64,000 nt of DNA from CAYPTY01 sp964413935. GTDB taxonomy: Bacteria; Bacteroidota; Rhodothermia; Balneolales; Balneolaceae. The stretch is from the NCBI GenBank assembly GCA_964413935.1, contig CAYPTY010000013.1:1-64000 (forward strand), given 5' to 3'. The notes under the pieces were generated by a model. It had not been told where the DNA came from. It worked only from the letters and a program-made list of their open reading frames with translations, and made no database searches. Positions 23,126 through 32,271 of the stretch are shown in pieces. The position numbers and the translations under genes were made by a program. How positions within the stretch are numbered: position 1 is the first letter of the stretch; every line of letters begins with the position of its first letter.

Positions 23126-25657
23126 ATGGCTAAGAAAAACCTCAATAAACCGGAAACCTCACCACTCTCAAACCGGAAACCGGAAGTGGCCGGTATACTG
23201 ATGATAGCGGTAGCTGTGCTCATTGCACTCAGTATTCTGAGCTATTCCTCCGGCGATTATTTCAAGGCATCCCGAATTTCCTTCCTGGATATTTTTGATC
23301 AGGATTCCCCTGCACAGCAGGTGAAAAACATGCTGGGTCCGGTGGGAGCCTATCTTGGCCACCTTTTTGTGTTTATTCTGTTCGGCTATACCAGCTTCAT
23401 CCTGCCGCTGGTAATCCTTGTGAGTGGATGGCACATTTTCCGGAAGCGGCCCTATCAACAGCTTTACTGGCCCTCAGCGCTTTCACTCTGGGGCATGATT
23501 CTGCTTTCCTCTATCCTGGGCTGGTTCTATAATTCTTCCGATGCACCCTCATCGGAATGGGCCGGCTCGGCCGGCATTGCCATCGCACAGATCCTGCAAA
23601 ATATTATGGGTGTAGGCTCTATTATTATGCTCTTTGTGTTTGCATTCATTACAGGGGTGCTGCTCATAGACAGCGACCTGCAGAAAAGCATTGACCATCT
23701 GAAAGCCTTCTTCGGAAACCTTGCAGAGCGATGGGATATGTGGAAGGAAGAGCGGGCCGAAGCTGCTGAAGCCCGTAAAGCTGCTCGCCTCGAAAAGAAA
23801 GAACAAAGGGAAAAAGAAAAGGCTCAGAAAGAATCGGAAAAGCAGGCAGCCAAACCGATGGAAGAAATCCCGGTGGTGGAAAAAGAGGAAGAAGAGTCCA
23901 CTCCTCCCATCGAAGAAATTATTCAGAAGTCAGAGCAGGCAGAGCGGGAGCGCAAGGAGAAAGAAGCGGCTGAGGAGCAGGAACTGGATACCCGACAGCG
24001 CGTGATTCTGCACAAAGAGCGACCTGAACCGGAGAAGACAGCGGGCGAGGATGATTCAGCCGAGAACGAAGAAGATGACGATGTGGATATCAACGTGATT
24101 GTGGGCGAAGAGGATGAATCCGCGGATGAAAAAGAGCTGGAGAAGAAGCAGAAGGAAGTGGTGAAAGAAATTCCGGTGATCAAATACAAATTCCCGGGTA
24201 TCGACTTGCTGGATACGCCCCCTGAAAACCGCAAACAGGTGGATTACGACGAAATTCAGGATAACAAACGCATCATCCTGGATAAGTTGAAGCGCCATAA
24301 AATTGACATCCTGAGCATCAATGCCATCGTGGGGCCAACGGTTACCCTCTACGAACTGGAACCCGCACCCGATGTGAAAATTTCCAAAATTGAGAGCTAC
24401 GCCAACGACATTAAAATGGCGACCGCAGCCTTCGGATTACGGATCATCGCACCTATTCCCGGAAAATCGGCCGTGGGGATTGAAGTGCCAAACGGGACTC
24501 GGGAAACGGTGTACATCAAACAGATGATCAACACCAAAAAATTTGTGGAAACCAGTTTCGACCTGCCGGTGGCTTTCGGGAAAACGATCGAGAATGAGGT
24601 TTTCATGATTGACCTGCGCAAGATGCCTCACCTGCTGATGGCCGGTGCCACGGGATCGGGTAAATCGGTCGGGGTTAACACCATCATCACCTGTTTGCTC
24701 TACAAGTGCCATCCGGATAATCTCAAATTCGTGATGATTGATCCCAAAAAAATCGAACTCTCCCTATATCAGCACATCAAAGATCATTTCCTGGCCCAGC
24801 TGCCGAATGCGGAAGAACCCATCATCACCGATACTTCCAAGGCGCTGGAAACCCTGAACTCTGTGTGTAAGGAGATGGATGAGCGCTATGACCTGCTGAA
24901 GATGGCCATGGTTCGCGATATCAAGGATTATAATGAGCGATTCAAAAGCGGAGCGCTGGATGAGGAGCTGGGCCACCGCCACCTGCCCTACATCGTGGTG
25001 ATCATCGACGAGCTTGCCGATTTGATGATGACCGCGGGCAAACAAATTGAAGAACCCATCGCGCGGCTGGCACAGCTGGCGAGGGCCATTGGTATTCACC
25101 TGGTGGTAGCTACCCAGCGTCCCTCCGTGAACGTGATTACCGGTACCATCAAGGCTAATTTCCCGGCTCGGGTAGCCTATCAGGTGGCCTCCAAAGTGGA
25201 TTCAAGAACCATTATTGATATGGGCGGAGCCGATCAGCTCATCGGGCAGGGTGATATGCTTTTCCATAACGGTGCAGGCACCGTGCGTCTTCAGAATGCT
25301 TTTGTATCGACGGAAGAAGTGGAAAAAATCACAGCCTTTATTGGTCAGCAATCCGGTTTTGATGAACCCTTCTACCTGCCGGTTATTGAGGATGAAAATG
25401 CAGGCATTGACAATCCGCTGGATGATATTGATGAGCTTTTTGAATCGGCGGCCAAGGTGGTTCTCCTGCATCAGCAGGGATCGGTTTCCCTGCTGCAGCG
25501 TAAACTTAAAATCGGTTATAACCGGGCAGGCCGAATTATTGACCAATTATTCAGTGCTGGCGTCGTTGGACCTTACCAGGGCAGTACCGCCCGGGAAGTA
25601 CTGGTAAGTACGGAAGATGAACTACAGGAAATTCTGGATGAAATTAACGGCCGCTAA
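23126..25657 (+). CDS. ftsK: DNA translocase FtsK/SpoIIIE
   Basis: Division-site DNA pump that clears chromosome termini and activates dimer resolution. Residues 1-200 contain four membrane segments. Residues 205-345 form a highly charged linker (Glu/Lys/Arg rich). The motor follows: beta domain, then Walker A GATGSGKS (507-514), Walker B VVIIDELADLMM (about 622-633) and a C-terminal gamma winged helix (KLKIGYNRAGRIIDQL, about 785-800) that reads KOPS-like sites. 843 residues. The 3' end overlaps the start of lolA by 20 bases, implying translational coupling. Confidence 0.96.
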   Translation: MAKKNLNKPETSPLSNRKPEVAGILMIAVAVLIALSILSYSSGDYFKASRISFLDIFDQDSPAQQVKNMLGPVGAYLGHLFVFILFGYTSFILPLVILVSGWHIFRKRPYQQLYWPSALSLWGMILLSSILGWFYNSSDAPSSEWAGSAGIAIAQILQNIMGVGSIIMLFVFAFITGVLLIDSDLQKSIDHLKAFFGNLAERWDMWKEERAEAAEARKAARLEKKEQREKEKAQKESEKQAAKPMEEIPVVEKEEEESTPPIEEIIQKSEQAERERKEKEAAEEQELDTRQRVILHKERPEPEKTAGEDDSAENEEDDDVDINVIVGEEDESADEKELEKKQKEVVKEIPVIKYKFPGIDLLDTPPENRKQVDYDEIQDNKRIILDKLKRHKIDILSINAIVGPTVTLYELEPAPDVKISKIESYANDIKMATAAFGLRIIAPIPGKSAVGIEVPNGTRETVYIKQMINTKKFVETSFDLPVAFGKTIENEVFMIDLRKMPHLLMAGATGSGKSVGVNTIITCLLYKCHPDNLKFVMIDPKKIELSLYQHIKDHFLAQLPNAEEPIITDTSKALETLNSVCKEMDERYDLLKMAMVRDIKDYNERFKSGALDEELGHRHLPYIVVIIDELADLMMTAGKQIEEPIARLAQLARAIGIHLVVATQRPSVNVITGTIKANFPARVAYQVASKVDSRTIIDMGGADQLIGQGDMLFHNGAGTVRLQNAFVSTEEVEKITAFIGQQSGFDEPFYLPVIEDENAGIDNPLDDIDELFESAAKVVLLHQQGSVSLLQRKLKIGYNRAGRIIDQLFSAGVVGPYQGSTAREVLVSTEDELQEILDEINGR

Positions 25658-26261
25658 ACTTTTGCTGATCAGCTGCATCAGCTTTTGCTCAATGCTGAGT
25701 GTGCAAGCTCAGACCCCGGTGTTTAACCAGCTCAAAACCAAATTTGACAATGAAATGGTGCTGCAATCGGATTTTGAGCATCGCTTTACGGATTCTTACA
25801 CCGGTGAATTGCTTACGACCACCGGACAGATTTTCATTCGCAGTAATGCTTATAAACTGCTTTCCGAAAATCAGTCTTTAGTAGTGGATGGAGAAACCTC
25901 AACCGTGTATGATGCCACTAAAAACCGGGTCATCATCAGTTTTTATGATGAGTCTGAAGATGATTTTGCCCCATCGCGTACCCTGAATGGGGTTGACTCT
26001 ACCTACAGCATCACCGAAGAACGGGAGAAAAATAAGATTACGCGAATTGTGATGACTACTGACGACGACTTCGCAATTTTTCCTGAAATTCAGATCTGGG
26101 TGGATGAGAATATCATTCCCCGTCAGATTCTGGCTACCGATGCCGCTGATAATCAGATTCTTACCCTTTTTCGAAATCCCGTTTTTGTTCCGGCCGCTAC
26201 GGTTTCTTTCCAGGTAGAATATCCTGAGGATGCCGATATTATTGATATGCGCATCGAATGA
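25638..26261 (+). CDS. lolA: LolA-like outer-membrane lipoprotein carrier protein
   Basis: Periplasmic chaperone fold that takes lipoproteins from the LolCDE complex to the outer membrane. The signal peptide (MKLTAAKLLLISCISFCSM, cleavage likely after VQAQ) is best produced from the ATG at 25638; an earlier ATG at 25617 adds seven residues inside ftsK. The mature part has the family beta-strand pattern (DFEHRFTDSYTGELLTTTGQ, IFIRSNAYKLL, VIISFYDES). 207 residues, normal. The ATGA overlap (26258-26261) joins it to the next gene. Confidence 0.85.
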   Translation: MKLTAAKLLLISCISFCSMLSVQAQTPVFNQLKTKFDNEMVLQSDFEHRFTDSYTGELLTTTGQIFIRSNAYKLLSENQSLVVDGETSTVYDATKNRVIISFYDESEDDFAPSRTLNGVDSTYSITEEREKNKITRIVMTTDDDFAIFPEIQIWVDENIIPRQILATDAADNQILTLFRNPVFVPAATVSFQVEYPEDADIIDMRIE

Positions 26262-27283
26262 AGAACACCCTCAAACTACTTTTAAGTATTGGTATTGCGG
26301 CCCTTTTTCTGTGGCTTGCCTTCCGTGAAGTGGATCTGGACGAATTTGCTGAGGCTTCCCGTGGCATGACCTTTGGTTGGATTCTGCCTTACACCGGTTT
26401 GTTACTGCTGGCTCATTACCTGAGGGCAGAACGCTGGAAACTGCTGCTGGACAAGGAACAGGAGGGCAACAGGCTGACTTTATTTACCAGTGTGATGTTT
26501 GCCTATCTGATAAACATCCCCTTTCCCCGCCTGGGTGAAATTTCACGTCCGGTGTATGTGGCTCAGAAAGAAGGGGTGAGCAAAAGCAAACTGATCGGAA
26601 CCATCGTGCTCGAACGCATCATCGATATTCTTTCGATGCTGCTGCTGCTCCTTTTTGTGGTTTTTTTCCTGATTGCGGATACCAACGCCATCAGTAAGAT
26701 TGCCGGAACGGATTTTACCGGCAGCAACGCAGTCAGTGATATCTTTTTTAATCTCGTTATCTATGGATCTGCTTTTGTGTTGCTGAGTATTTTCCTGTTT
26801 CAGATCATCCGTTTGCTCTATCGCAGAAACGGGAAGGTGAGCTCTTTTGTGGATAAAATTAAGATCGTCCTGAAAACATTTGTGGATGGATTACTCAGCA
26901 TACGCAAGCTTGAAAACTGGCCGATGTTTATCCTGCACACCATCCTGATCTGGATCTGCTACATCTCAACCACCTATGTGGCTTTCTGGATGTTCGATAT
27001 TCATGAAGTGTTCGGGCTGGGCTGGGTAGACGGCCTGGTAGTGACCATCATTGCGGCCATCGGTATAATTATACCAGCTCCGGGTGGCATCGGCACCTAT
27101 CACTGGTTTACCAAACAGGCTCTGCTGGTGTTATATGCGGTGCCTCAAAGCCTGGGTCTGGCTTACGCCACCATCGTACATGCAGCCAATTTGTTGATTA
27201 TCATCATAGTGACCCCGATTTTACTTTCAATGGATAAGTATTATTCCCTGAAAAGGAATAATCATGCTACAGCCGCGTCTTAA
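26258..27283 (+). CDS. Lysylphosphatidylglycerol synthase-type flippase-like membrane protein
   Basis: A 341-residue integral membrane protein with about eight hydrophobic segments and the UPF0104/MprF-N pattern: an opening segment LLLSIGIAALFLWLAFREVD, LPYTGLLLLAHYLRAERWK, the conserved PRLGEISRP and GTIVLERIIDILSM, and near the end PGGIGTYHWF. Stand-alone members resemble the transmembrane half of MprF, without the synthase half, and are thought to move lipids or glycolipids across the membrane. Translationally coupled to lolA by a 4-base overlap. Confidence 0.88.
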   Translation: MKNTLKLLLSIGIAALFLWLAFREVDLDEFAEASRGMTFGWILPYTGLLLLAHYLRAERWKLLLDKEQEGNRLTLFTSVMFAYLINIPFPRLGEISRPVYVAQKEGVSKSKLIGTIVLERIIDILSMLLLLLFVVFFLIADTNAISKIAGTDFTGSNAVSDIFFNLVIYGSAFVLLSIFLFQIIRLLYRRNGKVSSFVDKIKIVLKTFVDGLLSIRKLENWPMFILHTILIWICYISTTYVAFWMFDIHEVFGLGWVDGLVVTIIAAIGIIIPAPGGIGTYHWFTKQALLVLYAVPQSLGLAYATIVHAANLLIIIIVTPILLSMDKYYSLKRNNHATAAS

Positions 27284-27373
27284 GCGGAACAATTTGTGAT
27301 CATCAAACTACAGACCAACAGCATTCGAAATACAGAATCTTTTTAGTACATTGGTAAAACCCATTTGGACAGG

Positions 27374-29110
27374 ATGAAAACACGCTTCCCTGCACTTCTT
27401 GCATTTGCATTATCTCTGATTTGTGCCTCACCGCTGTTTGCGCAGAATGCAAGCGACCGGAATTCCCTGCTTCCTGAAATTGATCCCCAGGATATTGAAA
27501 TCCGAAGTGAATTCAGAGCCCGCTTTCCGGGTCTGCGCCGTCAGCCTATACTTGGTTTTAACCCTCGTCCGCGGGTATTCCGGGTGGATCCGAATCGAAT
27601 GCCATTTATGGAAAGCAGTGAACAGGTGGTAGCCAATCTCCCCGTTTCGCAGCTCAGTGGTCCTCAGCCTCCGCAACTCCCTGAAATTGAATATCCCGGC
27701 CGCAATAACGGTTACCTTTTTGGTGGATTTGGTTCGTATACATCCCCGGAACTGGTTGGATTTTATGCGGCTGAACTCAGTGCAACCCAGATTGCAACGG
27801 CCTCCGTGGATTATCGCTCTACCTCAGGTCATCTGGATAATCAGGAAAGCTCTTTCCGTTTTTTGGATGCCGGATTGAGCCTCCATTCCCGCACACAAAG
27901 CGGCCTAATGATCACCACCAAAGCCGGATTGCAAAGTGACTTTAATTATCTACCTGGTGTTATTGGGGCTACATCGGCCAAAGACACCCCAAGCAAGGAT
28001 TATCTTGGCCTGAACGGAGGAATTGAAATTCGAAAATACCAGAACAGCCTGGAATACTGGAAGGGCTCTCTGGACTTTAATCTGCTGGCGATTGATGTAG
28101 ATCCCGATGCTACCCGGCAGGATAACCTGATTACCGGCCTCAATGGGGAGGTTAATGAGCAGATGGTTGATGCAGCCATTTCAAAACACTGGGCCGGCAA
28201 CCATTTGTTTGAAACCTATAGCATTTATGCAGAATTAAGCGGGGGCGCTTACGAATTTACCGGGGCCGGAAGTAATACCTTGCTGGACCTGAAGAGTGGA
28301 GTTCAATATCAGCGGCTTTTGGATACCGGAACGGAAGTACGGGCAAATGCCGGACTGCAGTTTATTGACGATGGCATTGATGGTAACATTTACCTTGCAC
28401 CCGAACTAAACATCAAACAGAATTTCCGTGAACAGTTCCTGATCGATGCCTCCGTTTATGGCCGGCCAGAGCTCATCCAAATGAGCGAACACCATCTGCG
28501 AAACCGTTTTTTGGATTTTAATTCGACCCTGAAACAAAGTTATTCATTCGGGGCAAAAGGCCGGATGAGTATGAATCTGCTACAGGGATTTCAGGTTTTC
28601 GGAGGTATTGATTACCGGTTCATCAACAATTATAACTTCTACTTGAATAACCAGGCTACTGGGCCGACCGCGGCCGTCAATCAGACTTTTTATACCATAC
28701 AGAACGGGGATGCTTCCATTTTCAAGCTCTATGGGGGGATTGTTCAGGAATTCAAGCCGAAAGTATTCTGGCTCAGTGTGGAAGCCTACGCACGGAGTCC
28801 CAAATTATCGGCCGGGGGCGACATTCCTTTTGAAGAACGTCTGGGTTTAACCGGAAGCCTTTCATACCGTCCTGTGAACAACATTTTATTGGAAAGCTGG
28901 GTGGATTATATTGGGGAAAGGAAAGACCCGCTCTCTCCGAATGATTTATCCGGATTTCTTTTAGTAAATTTCAGAGCTGAAGCCCGCATTCTTGATAATT
29001 TCGGAGCTTACATAAAATCACTAAATTTATTGAATAGTGATTATCAGCTATGGCAAGGCTATACGGAAAGACCGTTTCAGTTTTTCGTGGGGTTAACATA
29101 CAGGTTCTAA
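27374..29110 (+). CDS. Predicted outer-membrane beta-barrel protein
   Basis: Signal peptide (MKTRFPALLAFALSLICAS, cleavage likely after LFAQ), then a Pro-rich linker up to about residue 110 (RPRVFRVDPNRMPFMESSE, then PQPPQLPEIEYPG) and a long beta-strand region with alternating aromatic and hydrophobic residues to the end. It ends FFVGLTYRF, with the terminal Phe typical of barrels inserted by BamA. Not TonB-dependent (no plug domain or TonB box seen). Cargo unknown. ATG at 27374 was chosen over a TTG three codons upstream. The HU-like gene follows 3 bases after the stop, so this barrel may be functionally tied to the envelope genes after it. Confidence 0.78.
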   Translation: MKTRFPALLAFALSLICASPLFAQNASDRNSLLPEIDPQDIEIRSEFRARFPGLRRQPILGFNPRPRVFRVDPNRMPFMESSEQVVANLPVSQLSGPQPPQLPEIEYPGRNNGYLFGGFGSYTSPELVGFYAAELSATQIATASVDYRSTSGHLDNQESSFRFLDAGLSLHSRTQSGLMITTKAGLQSDFNYLPGVIGATSAKDTPSKDYLGLNGGIEIRKYQNSLEYWKGSLDFNLLAIDVDPDATRQDNLITGLNGEVNEQMVDAAISKHWAGNHLFETYSIYAELSGGAYEFTGAGSNTLLDLKSGVQYQRLLDTGTEVRANAGLQFIDDGIDGNIYLAPELNIKQNFREQFLIDASVYGRPELIQMSEHHLRNRFLDFNSTLKQSYSFGAKGRMSMNLLQGFQVFGGIDYRFINNYNFYLNNQATGPTAAVNQTFYTIQNGDASIFKLYGGIVQEFKPKVFWLSVEAYARSPKLSAGGDIPFEERLGLTGSLSYRPVNNILLESWVDYIGERKDPLSPNDLSGFLLVNFRAEARILDNFGAYIKSLNLLNSDYQLWQGYTERPFQFFVGLTYRF

Positions 29111-29113
29111 GTT

Positions 29114-29326
29114 ATGACTAAAGACTTCTTACAGGCATTCGGGATGATCATACGAGATCAGATCATTATGAAAAATTCCGTGGAAATAGACGGTTTAGGC
29201 ACATTCTCGGTGAGGCACAGAAACCAGAAGCAGGAAAAACGTGCTGATGGTAAAACAGTAATGCTTCCCCCAAAAGACGGCGTAGAATTTAAGGCAGAAA
29301 ACGGAGGGGCGTCTCATGACTATTGA
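29114..29326 (+). CDS. Short HU-like DNA-binding protein
   Basis: A 70-residue protein with the HU/IHF arm pattern VEIDGLGTFSVRHRNQ, then KTVMLPPKDGVEFKAENG, but about 20 residues shorter than HU at the N terminus, and the usual conserved RxGRNPxTG of the arm is altered to QEKRADGKTVML. It overlaps the next gene, whose N terminus is also HU-like, by 11 bases. Likely a partner of that protein and possibly a heterodimer half. Whether it still bends DNA is uncertain. Confidence 0.82.
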   Translation: MTKDFLQAFGMIIRDQIIMKNSVEIDGLGTFSVRHRNQKQEKRADGKTVMLPPKDGVEFKAENGGASHDY

Positions 29327-31106
29327 TACTAAAAAGTTTATCGAACTGCTCTCTGAAGCCACGGGGCAGGACATCGACAAAATTGAAAAACAGCTGGCCG
29401 ACCTGCTTACGGAGATCAATGAAGCTCTTGAACAGGGTGATGCATATGAGGTTGAAGGCTTCGGTATTTTTACCCGATTCGGTCAGAATATTACCTTCCT
29501 GCCTTCCACAGAACTGGAGACCGAAATCAACTACAAGTACGCCGGAATGCAGCCCATTGAGCTGGATGAAGAAATTGATTCACAAGAATCAGGTGAAGAA
29601 GGGGATGTACAGGATGAAGCTGCAGAAAGTATGGAAAGCAGCAATCCATTTGCCGGACTTATCGATGATGAAGATTTGGAAGAACTGGATAGACAAGAAA
29701 GTGAGTCCTTTCAAGGATTTCAGGAATCGGAAGATGATGAACTGGATCTGGAACTGAGTGAACAGCTTGAAGATGTATTTGAAGCTACCGATGAAGCCAC
29801 AGCCAGCGATGAAGAAAGTCAGGAAATTGAAGACTATCAGGATACCGAGGATGCCGAGGATGAAATCATCGCAGGTGATGATGGTGATGATATTGACGAT
29901 CTGATAGGTGCTACCGACGATCTGATGGAATCCGTTTCAGCGGAACCCGAACCCGGCAGCGAAGAGTCCGAACTATCCACATCCTTGGATGAGGATTTAG
30001 ATGAATCAGATGCAGATACTGAAGAAAAGCCGGATGCTCCGAAACAACAACCGGGCCCGGATAAGTGGGGTATCGACACCTATAAGGATAGTGATGAGAA
30101 CGCATTTGCCGCATTACTGGGTGATAAAAAAGATGAAGAAAGAGCCCAAAACATTGGGGCTGGTGCTCAGGATGATGACGATGATGACGAAACCAGCCTG
30201 AACGATCTTCTCAATGCAGAAATGGATGATGATGGGGATGGCCTCGATCCATTTGAAGAAGCGGGCGCCGATTCTGGCAAAAAGACTTCGGATGCAGGCA
30301 AAGATGATGAGGATATTATACCGGTAATCCGGGATGTGGGAAGTGGTGTTACAACACCGGAAGAGGATCTTGCATCGCTTGATGATATAGTCGAAGAAGA
30401 GCAGCCAAAAGTTAAGCCTGAAAAGAATAAAGAAAAAGCTTCTCCTATCCTGCTATTACTCATTATTATCATCTCATTCGGTGGTATTGGATATGTGGCC
30501 GTTACCTATGGCTTCATTGACCTGGACCGACTGCTGGGCAGAGAAAAGGAACCACAGGTTGTCATGCTACCGCCGCCTCCACCCAACAATCAATTGCAGC
30601 AGCCACCTCAAAACGACCTGGTAGACAACAGTGACAATACTTCACCAAATCAGATAGGCCAGACTCAGGAAGCCGTTAACAATGAGGGCGCACAGTCCCC
30701 AACTGAGGTAGGTAATACCGCTCAAGAGCAGCAACCGGATCAGAATATGGCTGCTGTGCAGGACGTGACGGAACAAACAGAGGACGTCATGGTTCAAGTA
30801 TCAGATGGCCCCTCTGATCCTGTCGATGAATCTGATTTGGGTATGTACGGTCGTGCTTCCACAAATATGTCAGGCGTGTATACCGTTGTTGTGTATTCAC
30901 TGACGAACGAGCAAGCGGCAAGGAATAAGGTGGCTGAACTGGAAGAGGCCGGGCTTAAAGTCCGCCTCACTCAGATGTCATCCCAGCGCTTTGGCACCCT
31001 CTGGAGAATCAGCCTGGGGCATTTCCGTGAGTTGCGGGATGCAGCTATTGCAATGGATGAGCTGGGTGCTCCATACACAGACGATTATTTTATCATCGAA
31101 ATCTAA
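29316..31106 (+). CDS. Membrane-anchored protein with HU-like N domain and SPOR C domain
   Basis: 596 residues in four parts. (1) Residues 1-80: HU-like domain (TKKFIELLSEATGQDIDKIE, VEGFGIFTRFG). (2) Residues 85-365: very acidic, low-complexity linker rich in Asp/Glu. (3) Residues 375-400: one membrane segment (PILLLLIIIISFGGIGYVAV), followed by a Pro-rich stretch. (4) Residues 516-596: SPOR domain (VYTVVVYSLTNEQAARN...WRISLGHF), which binds denuded glycan strands of septal peptidoglycan. The predicted topology places the HU-like part in the cytoplasm and SPOR in the periplasm. HU-CCDC81/SPOR proteins are known in Bacteroidota but poorly studied. The next genes encode Tol-type proteins. Confidence 0.88.
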   Translation: MTIDTKKFIELLSEATGQDIDKIEKQLADLLTEINEALEQGDAYEVEGFGIFTRFGQNITFLPSTELETEINYKYAGMQPIELDEEIDSQESGEEGDVQDEAAESMESSNPFAGLIDDEDLEELDRQESESFQGFQESEDDELDLELSEQLEDVFEATDEATASDEESQEIEDYQDTEDAEDEIIAGDDGDDIDDLIGATDDLMESVSAEPEPGSEESELSTSLDEDLDESDADTEEKPDAPKQQPGPDKWGIDTYKDSDENAFAALLGDKKDEERAQNIGAGAQDDDDDDETSLNDLLNAEMDDDGDGLDPFEEAGADSGKKTSDAGKDDEDIIPVIRDVGSGVTTPEEDLASLDDIVEEEQPKVKPEKNKEKASPILLLLIIIISFGGIGYVAVTYGFIDLDRLLGREKEPQVVMLPPPPPNNQLQQPPQNDLVDNSDNTSPNQIGQTQEAVNNEGAQSPTEVGNTAQEQQPDQNMAAVQDVTEQTEDVMVQVSDGPSDPVDESDLGMYGRASTNMSGVYTVVVYSLTNEQAARNKVAELEEAGLKVRLTQMSSQRFGTLWRISLGHFRELRDAAIAMDELGAPYTDDYFIIEI

Positions 31107-31123
31107 ACGACGGCAAAAACTAA

Positions 31124-31834
31124 ATGACAAACTGGCTGTGGATTCAGATTGATTCAACTACCATTGACTCTCTGAACAATCTATCCCTCGAAGCAGACAC
31201 CATTACCTTTTTTGAACTGCTGCTGGAAGGCGGGTTCCTTATGATCCCCATCTTCCTGCTTTTTGCAATTTCTGTATATGTAATTTCAGAACGCTGGAGT
31301 GCGCTGAACCGAACTAATCTTAAGATTGAACCCTTTCTGGAGCGCATCGAAAATTACCTGAAAACCGGACGGGTACAGGATGCCCTTGCTTATTGCGATG
31401 ATTTCGATAAACCGCTTGCGCATATACTTAAAGCCGGGATTAAGCGTCTGGGCCGCCCTATTCGGGATATTGAAGACGCCATCGACAATGCCGGAAAGAA
31501 AGAAATTTTTCACCTTGAAAAACGCATGAACTGGCTGGCAACCATCGCCGGTGTGGCTCCTCTGCTTGGATTCACCGGAACCGTTACCGGTATGATCGAA
31601 GCTTTTATTGACATTCAAAATCTGGAAGGGAATGTAAACCCAAGCGTGCTGGCCGGAGGTATCTGGGAAGCCCTGATTACCACAGCGGCAGGCCTGATTG
31701 TAGGTCTTATTGCCTTCGGTTTCTATAACTTTCTTCAGGGTAAAATTAACCGGACTATTTTTGAGCTGGAAAATGCATCAGCCGATTTTATTGACCTACT
31801 TCAATCTCCCGCTCCCAAGAAAAAAGAAAACTGA
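31124..31834 (+). CDS. tolQ: MotA/TolQ/ExbB proton-channel family protein
   Basis: Energises envelope processes by proton flow with TolR/ExbD. Three membrane segments are seen: about residues 29-52, and the pair carrying GVAPLLGFTGTVTGMIEAF and the following long GLIVGLIAFGFYNFL. 236 residues. TolQ is preferred over ExbB because of the small TolR partner and the nearby SPOR and division context, but ExbB is possible. The stop TGA shares its A with the start of the next gene. Confidence 0.85.
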   Translation: MTNWLWIQIDSTTIDSLNNLSLEADTITFFELLLEGGFLMIPIFLLFAISVYVISERWSALNRTNLKIEPFLERIENYLKTGRVQDALAYCDDFDKPLAHILKAGIKRLGRPIRDIEDAIDNAGKKEIFHLEKRMNWLATIAGVAPLLGFTGTVTGMIEAFIDIQNLEGNVNPSVLAGGIWEALITTAAGLIVGLIAFGFYNFLQGKINRTIFELENASADFIDLLQSPAPKKKEN

Positions 31835-32250
31835 TGTCACGCGATTTCAGAAGATCGGATAAAAGACTGGCGCCTCTGACGCTCTTTTCGCAATCATCAC
31901 TGACCGACATCGTACTTCTGCTGCTTATTTTCTTTCTTCTGACCTCTTCCTTTGTAACCAATTTCGGAATTCAGGTTACGGTGCCTAAGGCGGAGAGCGG
32001 TGCTCAAACGGCCAAACAATACATTTCAGTGGCTGTAACAAAAGACGGGGAATTTTATGTGGAGGGAAATCTGACAACCGCAGCTTCACTGGCTTCCGCA
32101 ATTCGTGAGGCACGCAATAAAAAGCCTCAGGGAACCATTGTATTAAGAGCGGACAAAGACGCTAAAGTTGATGATGCCGTTAGGGTCATGAATATCGGCA
32201 AGGCTCTGGATCTGAAGCTGGTGATGGCCACTGAACGAGCTTCGAATTAA
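31834..32250 (+). CDS. tolR: ExbD/TolR family protein
   Basis: Single membrane segment (LTDIVLLLLIFFLLTSSFVT, with the proton-relay Asp in SLTDIV) and a periplasmic domain ending VMNIGKALDLKLVMATE. 138 residues. It starts at the A of the preceding stop codon (TGATG), so translation is coupled to the channel gene. Basic N-terminal tail (SRDFRRSDKRL) in the cytoplasm fits the positive-inside rule. Confidence 0.88.
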   Translation: MSRDFRRSDKRLAPLTLFSQSSLTDIVLLLLIFFLLTSSFVTNFGIQVTVPKAESGAQTAKQYISVAVTKDGEFYVEGNLTTAASLASAIREARNKKPQGTIVLRADKDAKVDDAVRVMNIGKALDLKLVMATERASN

Positions 32251-32271
32251 AATTTCGAATCAAACAAAGAG

